A stretch of DNA of 64,000 nt, from contig NZ_NHRY01000250.1 of assembly GCF_002937115.1 (NCBI RefSeq), forward strand, positions 18,308-82,307. The letters are read 5' to 3'. Positions 8,201 to 17,679 of the stretch are shown here, piece after piece. How positions within the stretch are numbered: the first letter of the stretch is position 1; each line of letters begins with the position of its first letter. This stretch comes from Rhodopila globiformis. Lineage in GTDB: Bacteria; Pseudomonadota; Alphaproteobacteria; Acetobacterales; Acetobacteraceae. The notes under the pieces were generated by a model, which saw nothing but the letters and a program-made list of their open reading frames with translations, ran no database searches and was not told the DNA's origin. The position numbers and the translations under genes are program-made.

Positions 8201-11014
8201 CTACCCAAACGCCCCAACCTCGTGCGTGATGGCCGTCGCGATCTCCCGCACCATGGCGAACAACCGGCGCATCGGCTCGAAGATCTCCTCGTGCTCCCGC
8301 GCATACGCCGCCGTGCGCCGCGGCGCCGCCGGCTCGCCATAGTCGCACTCCGCCGCCGGATCGGCGCCGGAGGGAAAGATCTCCGCCAGCAGCGTCAGCG
8401 ACGCCTCGATATCCAGCCGCAGGATCGCCGCCTCCATCGCCAGCCGCGTGACGTTGTGGCGCGGCGAGAAATCACGGATCTCCGTCGCCAGCAGCCAGAT
8501 GCGGTGGATCAGCGCCAGCCGCAGCGCGTGCAGCAGCACCTCCCGCGTCGCCATGTGCGGCATGTCCGGCCAGATCACCCGCAGCGCCAGATGATCCGCC
8601 TCGATCCGCCGGAACATCGACTGCACCGACGCCCAGATGTCCAGCCGCTCCAGCGCCCGCGCCACCGACACCAGCGCCTCGCGCCGCCCGGGCCGCTTGC
8701 TGTGGGCCGAGCGGTCGAGCCAGGTGCCCGGGTCGAGCGTCGCGATCACCCCCCGCAGCACCTCCAGGTCGGAGTGCGCCAGGGCATGGCTCGCCAGGTC
8801 CATGGCACGCCTGAACCGCCGGCTGGTCTGGCGCAGTTCGGCGAAGGTTTCGGGATGCCGCGCCGCCGCGGCGCCCAGGCCCTGCAGCGTGTTCGCGCAC
8901 CACCCGAGCTGCTGCAGGATCGCGTTGTTCGGAATCGCCCGCAATTCCCGCGGGTGGCGGATGCGCGCCACCCCGGTCATGCCGTCCGACTGCCGCGCGG
9001 CGGGGCGGGAGCCGGTGGGATCCAGCAGCGCCGGTCCGAACGCGCCCAGCAGCGCGGCGTAGCCCTGGTCCTCCACCAGCCCGGCCATGCCGGTGCGGAT
9101 CGTGGCGAAGAAATCGGCGGCAAAGTCCGGATCGGCATAGACCGGGTCCTCGATCGGCCCGGCCGCCGGGTGATAGGTCTGCTCGGCGATGCGGGTGATG
9201 GTCGCCAGCGCCAGTTCCGGCGTGCCGAACAGCAGGTAGCCGTCGCCGCCCTGGAATGCCGTTTCCTCGCGCACCTTCACCCCCGCCCGCCCCAGCGCCT
9301 GCCGCGACGCCGTCGGCGACAGATACTTCAGCCGATCGGCCAGCGAGCCGGGATGGGCGCCGCGGCCGATGCTTTCGCCGTGGGTGTCGAACAGGATCAC
9401 CTCGACATTGGTGATGCCGTGATGATGCAGCGTGTGGGCGATCTTCATCCGCAGCCGCTCGATCAGGTAGCTGGCGGCAAGCTGGCCGACATAGCGGCCG
9501 GAGTCGGAGTAGCCGAACTGCAGGGCCAGCCGCCCGGTGTTCCTGAGGTATTCGCGATAGTGCGGGCTGCGCAGCGCCTCCTCCAGCACCGACGCGCCCT
9601 GTTCCAGCGCGTCGGCGGTCTCGAACAGCGGGCTGATTTCGACATGCCGCTCGACCCCGAACAGCTTCGCCAGGTACAGCGCGGCGAGCAGGGTGTAGCC
9701 GGTCTCGGTCTCGGCGATCAGGAAGCGGATAGGGATCGAGCCGTCCACGTGCTTGATGATCTGCGCCACCGTCATCATCAGCTTGGCGGCCGAGGCCTGC
9801 TCGACCAGCAGCGCGCCGAAATCGACCGGGATCGGCTGCACGGTGTCCAGCGCGGCGTTGATCGCGGCGAACAGTACGCGCCGGCGGGACAGGTCCTCGG
9901 GCGGATCGACGATGTTCAGCCGCTGGCGGGTCACGTTGTGGATCTGCGCCGCGTTCAGCCGCGTGTGGGTGTGCGCCAGCGCCAGGCCGTGCGACACCAG
10001 GCCGGCGCGGGCCACCGTCAGGGCCAGCTTGGCACGCTCGTCGGCGCCGGCGATCGCCTCCTGGAACAGCGGCAGCAGCGGCGCCGGGCTGGTCAGGGCG
10101 GCCTCGCGCCCGCCGACGAGCGCATGCGCGAAGGCGGCGACCTTCGGCGGGTTCGGATAGTCGGGGCACAGCTCGATCTGCCGGTCGACGACGTCGCGCG
10201 CCTCGGCGATGCGCTCGGCGAGGGCGGTGGCGGTGGGCAGGACGGACACCTGGCCGTGCAGGCGGTTGAGCTGCAGCCGCTTCATCTCCAGCCGCAGGCG
10301 CAGCGTGTGCCACCAGCCGATATCGGTCCGGCCGTCGGTGTCGTAGCCGACCCAGGAGGACAGGACGACGGGGCTTGGGTTCAGCTCGGTCCAGCGGTCG
10401 GGCCAGGCGGTCTTGGCGACCGAGATCAGCGCGGCGTTGAAGCGGTCGATCGAGTCGCGGCCGTTGGCGATGGCGGCGGCGGCCTGGTCGAACTCGCTGC
10501 GCAGGGTGATGGGCGGCGGGCGGTGGGAGTCGAAGGACGGCGCCGGCCGCCCGCAGGCCGTCTCGGCCAACGCCTTGCCGACTGCCAGCGGCAAGGAGAA
10601 GGTGGGATGCGCGGTGAACACCGCGGCGAAGCGGGTGCGCTCGGTCAGCGCCCGGTATTCCGCCCAGCGCACCGGGCTGTCGTTCGGGTCCGGGCGCAGC
10701 AGGGTGTGCGCCAGTTTCGCCAGGCAGGCGTCGTTGACGGCGGTATCGGTGCCGCCGACATACGCCGCCAGGCGCGCCGCCCGATCGGCGAAGGCGGCGT
10801 CGCGCAAATAGCGGACCAGCGCCGCGACGTCGCTTTCGGCGAGGATCTCGCTGTCCATCTGGCGGGTGATCGCCAGCGAGGTCAGCAGCACGGGATTGCC
10901 GAACGGATCCTCGTCCGCCCGGGCCGTCAGGCGTGCGGTCAGGTCGAGAAGGTTCCGCGCGAGCGTGGCGATCGCGTCGGGTTCGGTAGCGGGGGCGGTT
11001 GGCGCATCGGGCAT
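8201..11014 (-). CDS. Phosphoenolpyruvate carboxylase family protein with altered active site
   Basis: A 937-residue protein of normal PEP carboxylase length. Recognisable blocks in order are: TAHPTF (usual TAHPTE, catalytic His kept), VGYDTDGRTD (usual GGDRDGNP), SPLFET (Mg-binding Glu kept), FGYSDSGRYVG (usual GYSDSGKDAG, Asp kept but the Lys is Arg), and FDTHGESIGRGAHP (usual FHGRGGSIGRGGGP; His and first Arg replaced, last Arg kept). The C-terminus ends HEVGAFG instead of the family's RNTG. The fold is clear, but the bicarbonate/PEP chemistry of the standard enzyme may not be. It stands alone on the minus strand. I treat it as a divergent paralogue whose reaction is uncertain; whether a standard ppc exists elsewhere cannot be seen here. 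Confidence 0.85.
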   Translation of the reverse strand: MPDAPTAPATEPDAIATLARNLLDLTARLTARADEDPFGNPVLLTSLAITRQMDSEILAESDVAALVRYLRDAAFADRAARLAAYVGGTDTAVNDACLAKLAHTLLRPDPNDSPVRWAEYRALTERTRFAAVFTAHPTFSLPLAVGKALAETACGRPAPSFDSHRPPPITLRSEFDQAAAAIANGRDSIDRFNAALISVAKTAWPDRWTELNPSPVVLSSWVGYDTDGRTDIGWWHTLRLRLEMKRLQLNRLHGQVSVLPTATALAERIAEARDVVDRQIELCPDYPNPPKVAAFAHALVGGREAALTSPAPLLPLFQEAIAGADERAKLALTVARAGLVSHGLALAHTHTRLNAAQIHNVTRQRLNIVDPPEDLSRRRVLFAAINAALDTVQPIPVDFGALLVEQASAAKLMMTVAQIIKHVDGSIPIRFLIAETETGYTLLAALYLAKLFGVERHVEISPLFETADALEQGASVLEEALRSPHYREYLRNTGRLALQFGYSDSGRYVGQLAASYLIERLRMKIAHTLHHHGITNVEVILFDTHGESIGRGAHPGSLADRLKYLSPTASRQALGRAGVKVREETAFQGGDGYLLFGTPELALATITRIAEQTYHPAAGPIEDPVYADPDFAADFFATIRTGMAGLVEDQGYAALLGAFGPALLDPTGSRPAARQSDGMTGVARIRHPRELRAIPNNAILQQLGWCANTLQGLGAAAARHPETFAELRQTSRRFRRAMDLASHALAHSDLEVLRGVIATLDPGTWLDRSAHSKRPGRREALVSVARALERLDIWASVQSMFRRIEADHLALRVIWPDMPHMATREVLLHALRLALIHRIWLLATEIRDFSPRHNVTRLAMEAAILRLDIEASLTLLAEIFPSGADPAAECDYGEPAAPRRTAAYAREHEEIFEPMRRLFAMVREIATAITHEVGAFG

Positions 11015-11079
11015 GCGGGAAGTTTGACGGCCTCTGTGCGGCGCAGCAAGTACTTACCGCATCCCAACGGCCGGCGCCT

Positions 11080-11310
11080 CACCGTCATGGCCGGACGTGC
11101 CTCCATGCGTATCAGGATAAGCGGACCGGGGGAGCAAGGTCTTCTCCCTCACCGTCATGGCCGGGCATGTCCCGGCCATCTGCGCTTCGACGACGCGGGG
11201 TGGATGGCCGAGACACGCCCGACCATGACGATGGGGCGACGATTTGGCGCCAGGTCCTTCTTCGTCCTCCGCCTTAGCCTCATGCCGATGGGGCCAGGCT
11301 CGGCCATGAC
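11080..11310. repeat. Compound palindromic repeat array (class A, long form)
   Basis: About 230 bp made of facing units. The outer pieces contain CATGCGTATCAGGATAAG-like text at the left. In the middle is a hairpin with TCATGGCCGGGCATGTCC against GACACGCCCGACCATGA. A right piece ends GGGGCCAGGCTCGGCCATGA. The same arrangement occurs at 41218-41462, and a decayed version at 812-903. Confidence 0.8.
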
Positions 11311-11350
11311 GAAGATGCAACAGCCCAGTCGCCAGCGCGCCATGAAGAGG

Positions 11351-11767
11351 CTATGCGGCCATCCCGGGCGGCGGGTCACACACGACCGTCTTCATCTCGG
11401 CCGGCACGGACACCTCCAGCAATTCCAGCTCATCCGCCGTCCCGGTTTCGTTGTGCCGCATGCCGCCGGGGATCATCAGCGAATCGCCGGGCATCAGGCG
11501 CACCTTGGTGCCGTCCTCGAACACCAGGTCCACCCAGCCCTTCATCATATAGACGAACTGGTGCTCGCAGACGTGATAGTGCCAGCCCGTCGGCTTGCCC
11601 ATGCCCTGGGTCGCCGAGGTCACCTGCGCCCGCATCTTCCCGGCGGTGGCATCGGTGACGCCAAGGTCGCGGTACTTGAAAAAGGCGCGCCGCCCTTCGA
11701 CGTATCTGGCGTTGTCCACGGTGGCGTGCGCGAGTTTGCCGGTGGGCGGTGCCACGGTATCGTTCAT
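11351..11767 (-). CDS. Cupin-domain protein
   Basis: A 138-residue single-domain cupin. The start ATG at 11765-11767 has a strong AGGAGG site in front; longer open frame upstream is not needed. The metal-binding motif 1 is seen as GWHYHVCEHQFVYMMKG, and motif 2 as PGDSLMIPGGMRHN, both with the expected histidines. Many such proteins are small dioxygenases, isomerases or sensors; nothing here tells which. It is divergently transcribed from mlaF, 132 bp away. Confidence 0.85.
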   Translation of the reverse strand: MNDTVAPPTGKLAHATVDNARYVEGRRAFFKYRDLGVTDATAGKMRAQVTSATQGMGKPTGWHYHVCEHQFVYMMKGWVDLVFEDGTKVRLMPGDSLMIPGGMRHNETGTADELELLEVSVPAEMKTVVCDPPPGMAA

Positions 11768-11899
11768 GGTCGTTCTCCTCCTGTGCGGGCGCGGGCCTTC
11801 CTGGCCGGCGCCACAGGCAGCTAACACCCGATCGCAGGTGGGCCGCAATTCGCGACAGGCAGCCTTGTCGAAATCCCTCCCGCACGGCATCTACCCGGC

Positions 11900-12676
11900 A
11901 TGAGCGAGACGACACCCAAAATCCGCATCCGCGGGCTGTACAAGAGCTTCGGCAACAAGCTCGTGCTGGACGGCGTGGACCTCGACGTCATGCCCGGAAC
12001 GTCGATGGTGGTTATCGGCGGCTCCGGCTCGGGCAAGTCGGTGCTGCTGAAATGCGTCCTGGGCCTGCTGGAGCCGGATGACGGGCTGATCGAGATCGAC
12101 GGCGTGAACCTCGCCCGGCTGCCACGGCAGGAGAGGGAGGAGATGCGCGCCCGCATCGGCATGCTGTTCCAGAACGGCGCGCTGTTCGACAGCCTGTCGG
12201 TGTGGGAGAACGTCGCCTTCGGCCTGCTGGCCCGGCGCAAGCTGCCACGCGCCGAGGCCCGCGCCCGCGCCAACAGCTTCCTGGAGCAGGTCGGCCTGGC
12301 CGCCAGCGTCGGCGACCTGTCACCGGCGGAGCTGTCGGGCGGCATGCAGAAGCGCGTCGCCCTGGCCCGGGCGATCGCGGCGCACCCCGACATCATGTTC
12401 TTCGACGAGCCGACGACCGGGCTGGACCCGATCATGGGCGCGGTGATCGACGGCCTGATCGTGGATTGCGTCAAGAGCCTGGGCAGCACGGCCGTGGCGA
12501 TCACGCATGACATGGCGAGCGCGCGGCGCATCGGCGACCAGGCGGCGATGCTGCACCACGGGCGCATCATCTGGCACGGCCCGGCCTCGCACCTGATGGA
12601 CAGCGGCAACCCGGAGGTCGACCAGTTCACCCACGGACGGCGCGAGGGGCCGATCCAGATGGAGTTGCGGCGCTGA
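11900..12676 (+). CDS. mlaF: MlaF-type ABC transporter ATP-binding subunit
   Basis: A 258-residue ATPase of the Mla/Ttg2 system that moves phospholipids between the inner and outer membranes. Walker A is GGSGSGKS (about residues 37-44), the signature is LSGGMQKR, and Walker B plus catalytic Glu is IMFFDEP, followed by the H-loop THD. The family marker LFQNGALFDSLSVWENV is present. Its permease partner MlaE lies 16 kb away at 28771-29556 beside alr, so the usual mlaFEDCB operon is split here. It is followed without a gap by the secreted protein. Confidence 0.9.
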   Translation: MSETTPKIRIRGLYKSFGNKLVLDGVDLDVMPGTSMVVIGGSGSGKSVLLKCVLGLLEPDDGLIEIDGVNLARLPRQEREEMRARIGMLFQNGALFDSLSVWENVAFGLLARRKLPRAEARARANSFLEQVGLAASVGDLSPAELSGGMQKRVALARAIAAHPDIMFFDEPTTGLDPIMGAVIDGLIVDCVKSLGSTAVAITHDMASARRIGDQAAMLHHGRIIWHGPASHLMDSGNPEVDQFTHGRREGPIQMELRR

Positions 12677-13188
12677 GGCGGGCGGGCTGGCTGCTGCTGG
12701 CGGCGGCGCTGCTGGCGGCGCCATCGGTGGCGCGGGCGGATGCCGCGCAGCAGATGGTCGGGCTGTTCATCCAGGGATGCGTAGCGTTCGCCGGCAATCC
12801 GCCGGACCTGCGGGCGTGGGCGAAGCGCAACGGACTGCCCTCCGTGCCGGAGCAGGCGCGGGCCGTGTTCCTGCATGGCGCGCCCGGCCAGGTGTTCGAT
12901 GGCTCGACGCCGGATGGCAAGCTGGTGCTGGTGTCGTCGGACGACGGGCAGTGCTCGGTGGTGGCCGACAAGATTGTCGACCAAGCGGCCGCCGACAGCC
13001 TGGAGGCAGGATTCCGCCAGGCCGGGCTGAAGTTCCGGCTGGTGATCGAACGGGATGATCTCCATCAGAGCGGCATCCATCATCGCGAGTACCTGGCGGC
13101 GAAGGACGGCCGGGGCTGGCGGGTCCTGCTGGAGACCGTGAAGGATCCGGATGGTGGCGAAGCAATGTTGACGGCGGCGCCGGAGTAG
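12673..13188 (+). CDS. Secreted protein of unknown function
   Basis: The mature part is about 150 residues, beginning DAAQQMVGLFIQGCVAFAGN. A good signal peptide (RRAGWLLLAAALLAAPSVARA) is encoded just upstream in the same frame, but no ATG, GTG or TTG starts it. The first standard start (GTG 12727) would remove the hydrophobic core. The best explanation is a CTG start at 12673 that overlaps the mlaF stop (CTGA), that is, translational coupling; this is inference. Two cysteines (FIQGC and DDGQC) could form a periplasmic disulfide. No family is firmly recognised. Confidence 0.65.
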   Translation: MRRAGWLLLAAALLAAPSVARADAAQQMVGLFIQGCVAFAGNPPDLRAWAKRNGLPSVPEQARAVFLHGAPGQVFDGSTPDGKLVLVSSDDGQCSVVADKIVDQAAADSLEAGFRQAGLKFRLVIERDDLHQSGIHHREYLAAKDGRGWRVLLETVKDPDGGEAMLTAAPE

Positions 13189-13246
13189 CCGGCGGTGATC
13201 GTGGCCGGCACCCCATTGGCGCTGAAATAGCGGCGAGCATTGCTAT

Positions 13247-13340
13247 CCCGTCATGCCGGGCGCAGGCCCGGCATCCACGCCTGGCAGTGCTGAAACCAAG
13301 GAAAGGCGTGGATGGTGGGCCTTCGCCCACCATGACGGGG
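13247..13340. repeat. Palindromic intergenic repeat, class B
   Basis: An inverted repeat with ends CCCGTCATG and CATGACGGG. The inner arms contain GGCATCCACGCC and GGCGTGGATGG. Related copies are at 20012-20103 and inside 40793-41038. It lies between the secreted-protein gene and higA and could act as a bidirectional terminator. Confidence 0.85.
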
Positions 13341-13397
13341 TGGGAACAGTCGTGCGCCTATCCCGCTATTTTCACCCCAATGGGCCGGGACCCGGTC

Positions 13398-13706
13398 TCA
13401 GGCCGCCGGCAGCGTGTTCCGGAAGCTGTCGGCGCGTTCAATCGCCGCAGGCGAGACGCGGCTCTTGGCCACGTCGAGTTCGTAGCGGCTTTGCAGGTTC
13501 AGCCAGAACGCCGGCGTGGTACCAAAGGCATGCGCCAGCAGCAGCGCCGTTTCCCCGGTGATGCCGCGGGTGCCGTTGATGATCGCGGTGATCCGGTTTG
13601 CCGGCACGTCGAGCGCGTTGGCCAGGCGGTTGGCGCTCAACCCGTACGGCTTCATGAATTCCTCGGCCAAGACCTCACCGGGGTGTATCAACAGATCAGC
13701 GTCCAT
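13398..13706 (-). CDS. higA: HigA-type antitoxin (helix-turn-helix)
   Basis: A 102-residue XRE/VapI-family antitoxin. It begins MDADLLIHPGEVLAEEFMKP, which matches the HigA consensus HPGE-L-EE. The HTH follows (SANRLANALDVPANRITAIINGTRGIT), then TALLLAHAFGTTPAFWLNLQ. It neutralises the HigB RNase and represses their shared promoter. It is the second gene, 14 bp after higB, the usual toxin-first order of higBA modules. Confidence 0.9.
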   Translation of the reverse strand: MDADLLIHPGEVLAEEFMKPYGLSANRLANALDVPANRITAIINGTRGITGETALLLAHAFGTTPAFWLNLQSRYELDVAKSRVSPAAIERADSFRNTLPAA

Positions 13707-13720
13707 GCCGGGTCCTCATC

Positions 13721-14002
13721 CTAATGATAGTCCGTGATTTCGACACGTGTTGCATTCCCGTCCTCCCAGACAAAGCAGATCCGGTACTGATCATTGACCC
13801 GGATCGCGTGCTGGCCAAGCCGATCGGCTTTCAGGGCCTCAAGCTTGTTGTTCGGCGGTGACTTCAGATCGTGCAGGCTGGTTGCTGCATCGAGCAACAG
13901 CAACTTGCGCCGCGCGACTCGCAGGAAGCTTAGCCACCTCCTGTCGCCGCGGCCGCCGTTGAAAAGGTCCTCGGTCTCTTTGTCGTAGAAACTCAGGATC
14001 AT
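13721..14002 (-). CDS. higB: HigB-type toxin (RelE superfamily RNase)
   Basis: A 93-residue ribosome-dependent mRNA interferase of the HigB/host-inhibition family. Conserved segments are LSFYDKETEDLFNGG at the start, LHDLKSPPNNKLEAL in the middle and GQHAIRVNDQYRICFVW near the end. Length and motif order match intact family members. It is the first gene of the higBA unit, with a promoter and operator directly upstream. Confidence 0.92.
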   Translation of the reverse strand: MILSFYDKETEDLFNGGRGDRRWLSFLRVARRKLLLLDAATSLHDLKSPPNNKLEALKADRLGQHAIRVNDQYRICFVWEDGNATRVEITDYH

Positions 14003-14007
14003 CGGGG

Positions 14008-14045
14008 TTGATAACAGCTATTATGCATTACGTCAAGCATAATAG
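14008..14045 (-). promoter_or_regulatory. higBA promoter and inverted-repeat operator
   Basis: On the minus strand a -35 TTGACG (14036-14031) and a -10 TATCAA (14013-14008) are separated by exactly 17 bp, just before higB. A perfect 9-bp inverted repeat, CTATTATGC (14018-14026) and GCATAATAG (14037-14045), covers the spacer and -35 box, where a HigA dimer would block RNA polymerase. The AT-rich segment stands out from its GC-rich surroundings. Confidence 0.75.
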
Positions 14046-14147
14046 AGCCGTTACGCCCCTCTTGGCATGGATCCCGTTGGTCCCGGGCCGAAGCCTGTCG
14101 CTCAGAGACGCCATATGCGACACTGGGATGAGGATTTCAGGGAAATC

Positions 14148-14612
14148 ATGATGAAAACGATCGGCCTATCCGGATTGGTTGCAGTTCTGGCACTCCTCGC
14201 GGGCGCCACGTTGGCCGCCGCCTCAGGGATCGAGGTCACGGATGCCTGGACGACAGCCGGCGGCACGAGCGGGGGTGAGGCTCCACTGTACATGACCGTC
14301 ATCAATCATGGCAGCACCCCGGACGCACTGACCCGAGTACGATGCCCGGTCGCCTGGGCCGCCGAGCCACGCACCACCGACATCGGCGAGGGGGCGCCGA
14401 TCAGCCGACTCGTGAAGTCGATCGCGATCCCGGCAGACACGCAAGTGAAGCTGGCGCCCGGCCGGTTCCACGTGGCTCTGCTGCAACTGAAGGAGCCGTT
14501 GCGCGAGGGCGATACATTCACCTGCGCTGTGACCTTCAAAGGCGGTCCCACGAACGTATCCGTCCGGGTGAAGGCGGCGGCCGGCATGGCGCACGACAGC
14601 AAGTCGTCCTGA
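14148..14612 (+). CDS. PCuAC-like periplasmic protein lacking most copper ligands
   Basis: About 154 residues with a signal peptide (MMKTIGLSGLVAVLALLAGA, cleaved near LAAASG). The start at 14148 is preceded by AGGGA. The body resembles the PCu(A)C copper chaperone family that delivers Cu(I) to cytochrome oxidase: IEVTDAWTTA, APLYMTVINHGSTPDAL, and LAPGRFHVALLQL. The family's H-M...HxM ligand set is incomplete: the LH position is absent and the final HxM reads HVA. It may therefore bind metal differently or not at all. It is a single gene; no cytochrome oxidase assembly genes are nearby. Confidence 0.7.
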   Translation: MMKTIGLSGLVAVLALLAGATLAAASGIEVTDAWTTAGGTSGGEAPLYMTVINHGSTPDALTRVRCPVAWAAEPRTTDIGEGAPISRLVKSIAIPADTQVKLAPGRFHVALLQLKEPLREGDTFTCAVTFKGGPTNVSVRVKAAAGMAHDSKSS

Positions 14613-14855
14613 ATTCAGCTTGGCCGGCAGCGCGCCTTTCTCTCACCAACCCAGAGGCGGATAGCGGCGCAAGACGAGGATAGCCAGGCCCCGTGGCTTC
14701 GGCAGGCTAACCGCTGGCGGCTGGATCGTTCTCGTCAACATGGCATTGCGCGATCCCCGGTACGGTTCTTCGGCCTTGCCGGGCATATCCGATCAGAACC
14801 CTGCGCAAGGTTTTCGGAAGCGACCGGCTGATGCCCCTCCCGCCCGATGCAGAAA

Positions 14856-14886
14856 GTGTGTATATAGTTGGCGACTTTATACACAC
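14856..14886. promoter_or_regulatory. vapBC operator (inverted repeat)
   Basis: Perfect 9-bp arms GTGTGTATA (14856-14864) and TATACACAC (14878-14886) are separated by 13 bp. The site ends 24 bp before the vapB start. The layout is typical for the site bound by the VapBC complex in autorepression. Confidence 0.75.
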
Positions 14887-14910
14887 CAAGGCACATTCAA
14901 AGGCACACTC

Positions 14911-15108
14911 ATGAGAACAAATATCGATCTCGACGACAGGCTCCTCAAACATGCCATGGCCGCAGCCGGACAAAGGACCAAGAAGGGAGTGATCGAGGAA
15001 GCCCTGCGACGCCTGATACGGGCGCACGAACAGAAGCAGGCCATCGAGGACCTGCGTGGTCTCGGGTGGGAAGGTAACCTCGACGAAATGCGCGCCGATC
15101 GGCCGTGA
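14911..15108 (+). CDS. vapB: VapB-type antitoxin
   Basis: A 65-residue antitoxin of the ribbon-helix-helix VapB family, beginning MRTNIDLDDRLLKHAMAAAG. The C-terminal half (IEDLRGLGWEGNLDEMRADR) is the usual acidic, tryptophan-containing tail that fills the VapC active site. I chose the ATG at 14911 because it follows the operator and gives the family N-terminus. The stop overlaps the vapC start by one base (TGATG). Confidence 0.9.
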   Translation: MRTNIDLDDRLLKHAMAAAGQRTKKGVIEEALRRLIRAHEQKQAIEDLRGLGWEGNLDEMRADRP

Positions 15109-15503
15109 TGGTTGTTGTCGATAGTTCGGTCTGGATCGGCGACCTGCGGAATGATGAAACGGCTGCCGTCGTGAAGCTCCGGACCCTGGACCCGATGCTG
15201 GCCGACATCGTGGTGCCTGATCTGGTATTGCTCGAGGTTCTTCGCGGCGCGCTTGACGAGGCCTATGCCGCCCGCATCGAGCGCGCATTGTCCAGGTTCG
15301 ATATCGTTGATCTCGGCGGCAGGTCACTCGCCGTCGCTGCGGCGCGTCATTATCGGCACCTGCGCGGCCTTGGCATTACCATTCGCAGCGGCATCGATGT
15401 GCTGATCGGCACGTTCTGCATACAGCATGGTGCGTGGCTGCTGCGTCATGATCGGGGCGACTTCCTGCCGATGGAAAGACACCTTGGCTTGCGGTGCCTT
15501 TGA
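15108..15503 (+). CDS. vapC: VapC-type PIN-domain toxin
   Basis: A 131-residue PIN-domain ribonuclease, typically cutting initiator tRNA or rRNA. The four acidic active-site positions are visible: VVVDSSVWI, LLEVL, SGIDVLIGTFCI and HDRGDF. Length is normal. It starts at ATG 15108, coupled to vapB; a GTG at 15105 is less likely. Confidence 0.92.
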   Translation: MVVVDSSVWIGDLRNDETAAVVKLRTLDPMLADIVVPDLVLLEVLRGALDEAYAARIERALSRFDIVDLGGRSLAVAAARHYRHLRGLGITIRSGIDVLIGTFCIQHGAWLLRHDRGDFLPMERHLGLRCL

Positions 15504-15629
15504 TGCCGGCCGAAAACCGACCCGTCGACGGACGGCTATGACGCGGAATGGCCACAAGCCGGAATTGCATCGTTGACCGCCACCACCAACGTTAATACCC
15601 ACTGCCCAGTTCCGAGGTCAAACAGCACA

Positions 15630-17021
<1,392 letters not shown>

Positions 17022-17082
17022 TCTGCTTGGCGACAGGGGGTGGCATGAACCATAAGAGCCCCTTCCTGACGGCGGCAAACGT

Positions 17083-17667
17083 ATGACATGGGTTGACCTG
17101 GCAGTCTTCGGCTTCATGGCGGTCTCGGGTCTGGTGGCTTTTGTGCGTGGCCTGGTGCGCGAAGTCCTGGGCATCGGCGCCTGGGCCGGTGCCGTCGCCG
17201 CCGCCTTCCTCTTCCTGCCGACGATGCGCCCCATCGTGCGCAACTGGTTCCAGGGCACGGAAGTGGTGGACATCGTCAGCTTCGTCGTCGTCTTCCTGGG
17301 CTCGGTGATCATCCTGACCCTGATCGCCAGCAGCATCGGCCGCTATGTCCGGCGCTCCGCGCTGGGCGGCATTGATCGCACGTTGGGTCTGGTATTCGGC
17401 CTCGCCCGGGGTGCGGCGGTGGTCGTCGTCGCCTATATCCTGGGACAGATGGTCTTCCCGATCGAACGCTGGCCGGATGTGGTGCTGCACGCCCGCAGCC
17501 TGGGTCCGACGTATGAGGCGGCGCGCTGGGTGCGGGATCAGTTGCCGGAGAACTTCCGTCCGCACCGTCTTGATCCGCCGCCGGCGGGGCGCGAAACCAG
17601 CGCGGAGGCCCTGCTGCACCTCAACCCGCAGGGCCGCGCCACCGGCAAGCAACCTGTCCGCGAGTAG
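17083..17667 (+). CDS. cvpA: CvpA family membrane protein
   Basis: A 194-residue protein with four predicted membrane segments (residues about 5-25, 30-50, 65-85, 100-125), starting MTWVDLAVFGFMAVSGLVAF, and a polar C-terminal tail. The family, named for colicin V production, has roles in envelope homeostasis. Its place directly before purF is a conserved arrangement and supports the call. Confidence 0.88.
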   Translation: MTWVDLAVFGFMAVSGLVAFVRGLVREVLGIGAWAGAVAAAFLFLPTMRPIVRNWFQGTEVVDIVSFVVVFLGSVIILTLIASSIGRYVRRSALGGIDRTLGLVFGLARGAAVVVVAYILGQMVFPIERWPDVVLHARSLGPTYEAARWVRDQLPENFRPHRLDPPPAGRETSAEALLHLNPQGRATGKQPVRE

Positions 17668-17679
17668 GAGTTGGTACAG

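Noticed and set aside
8222..11824. 1200-codon plus-strand open frame opposite the PEP-carboxylase-like gene
   Set aside because: No recognisable domain, composition dominated by Arg, Gln, His and Gly, and complete overlap with a clear family member on the other strand.
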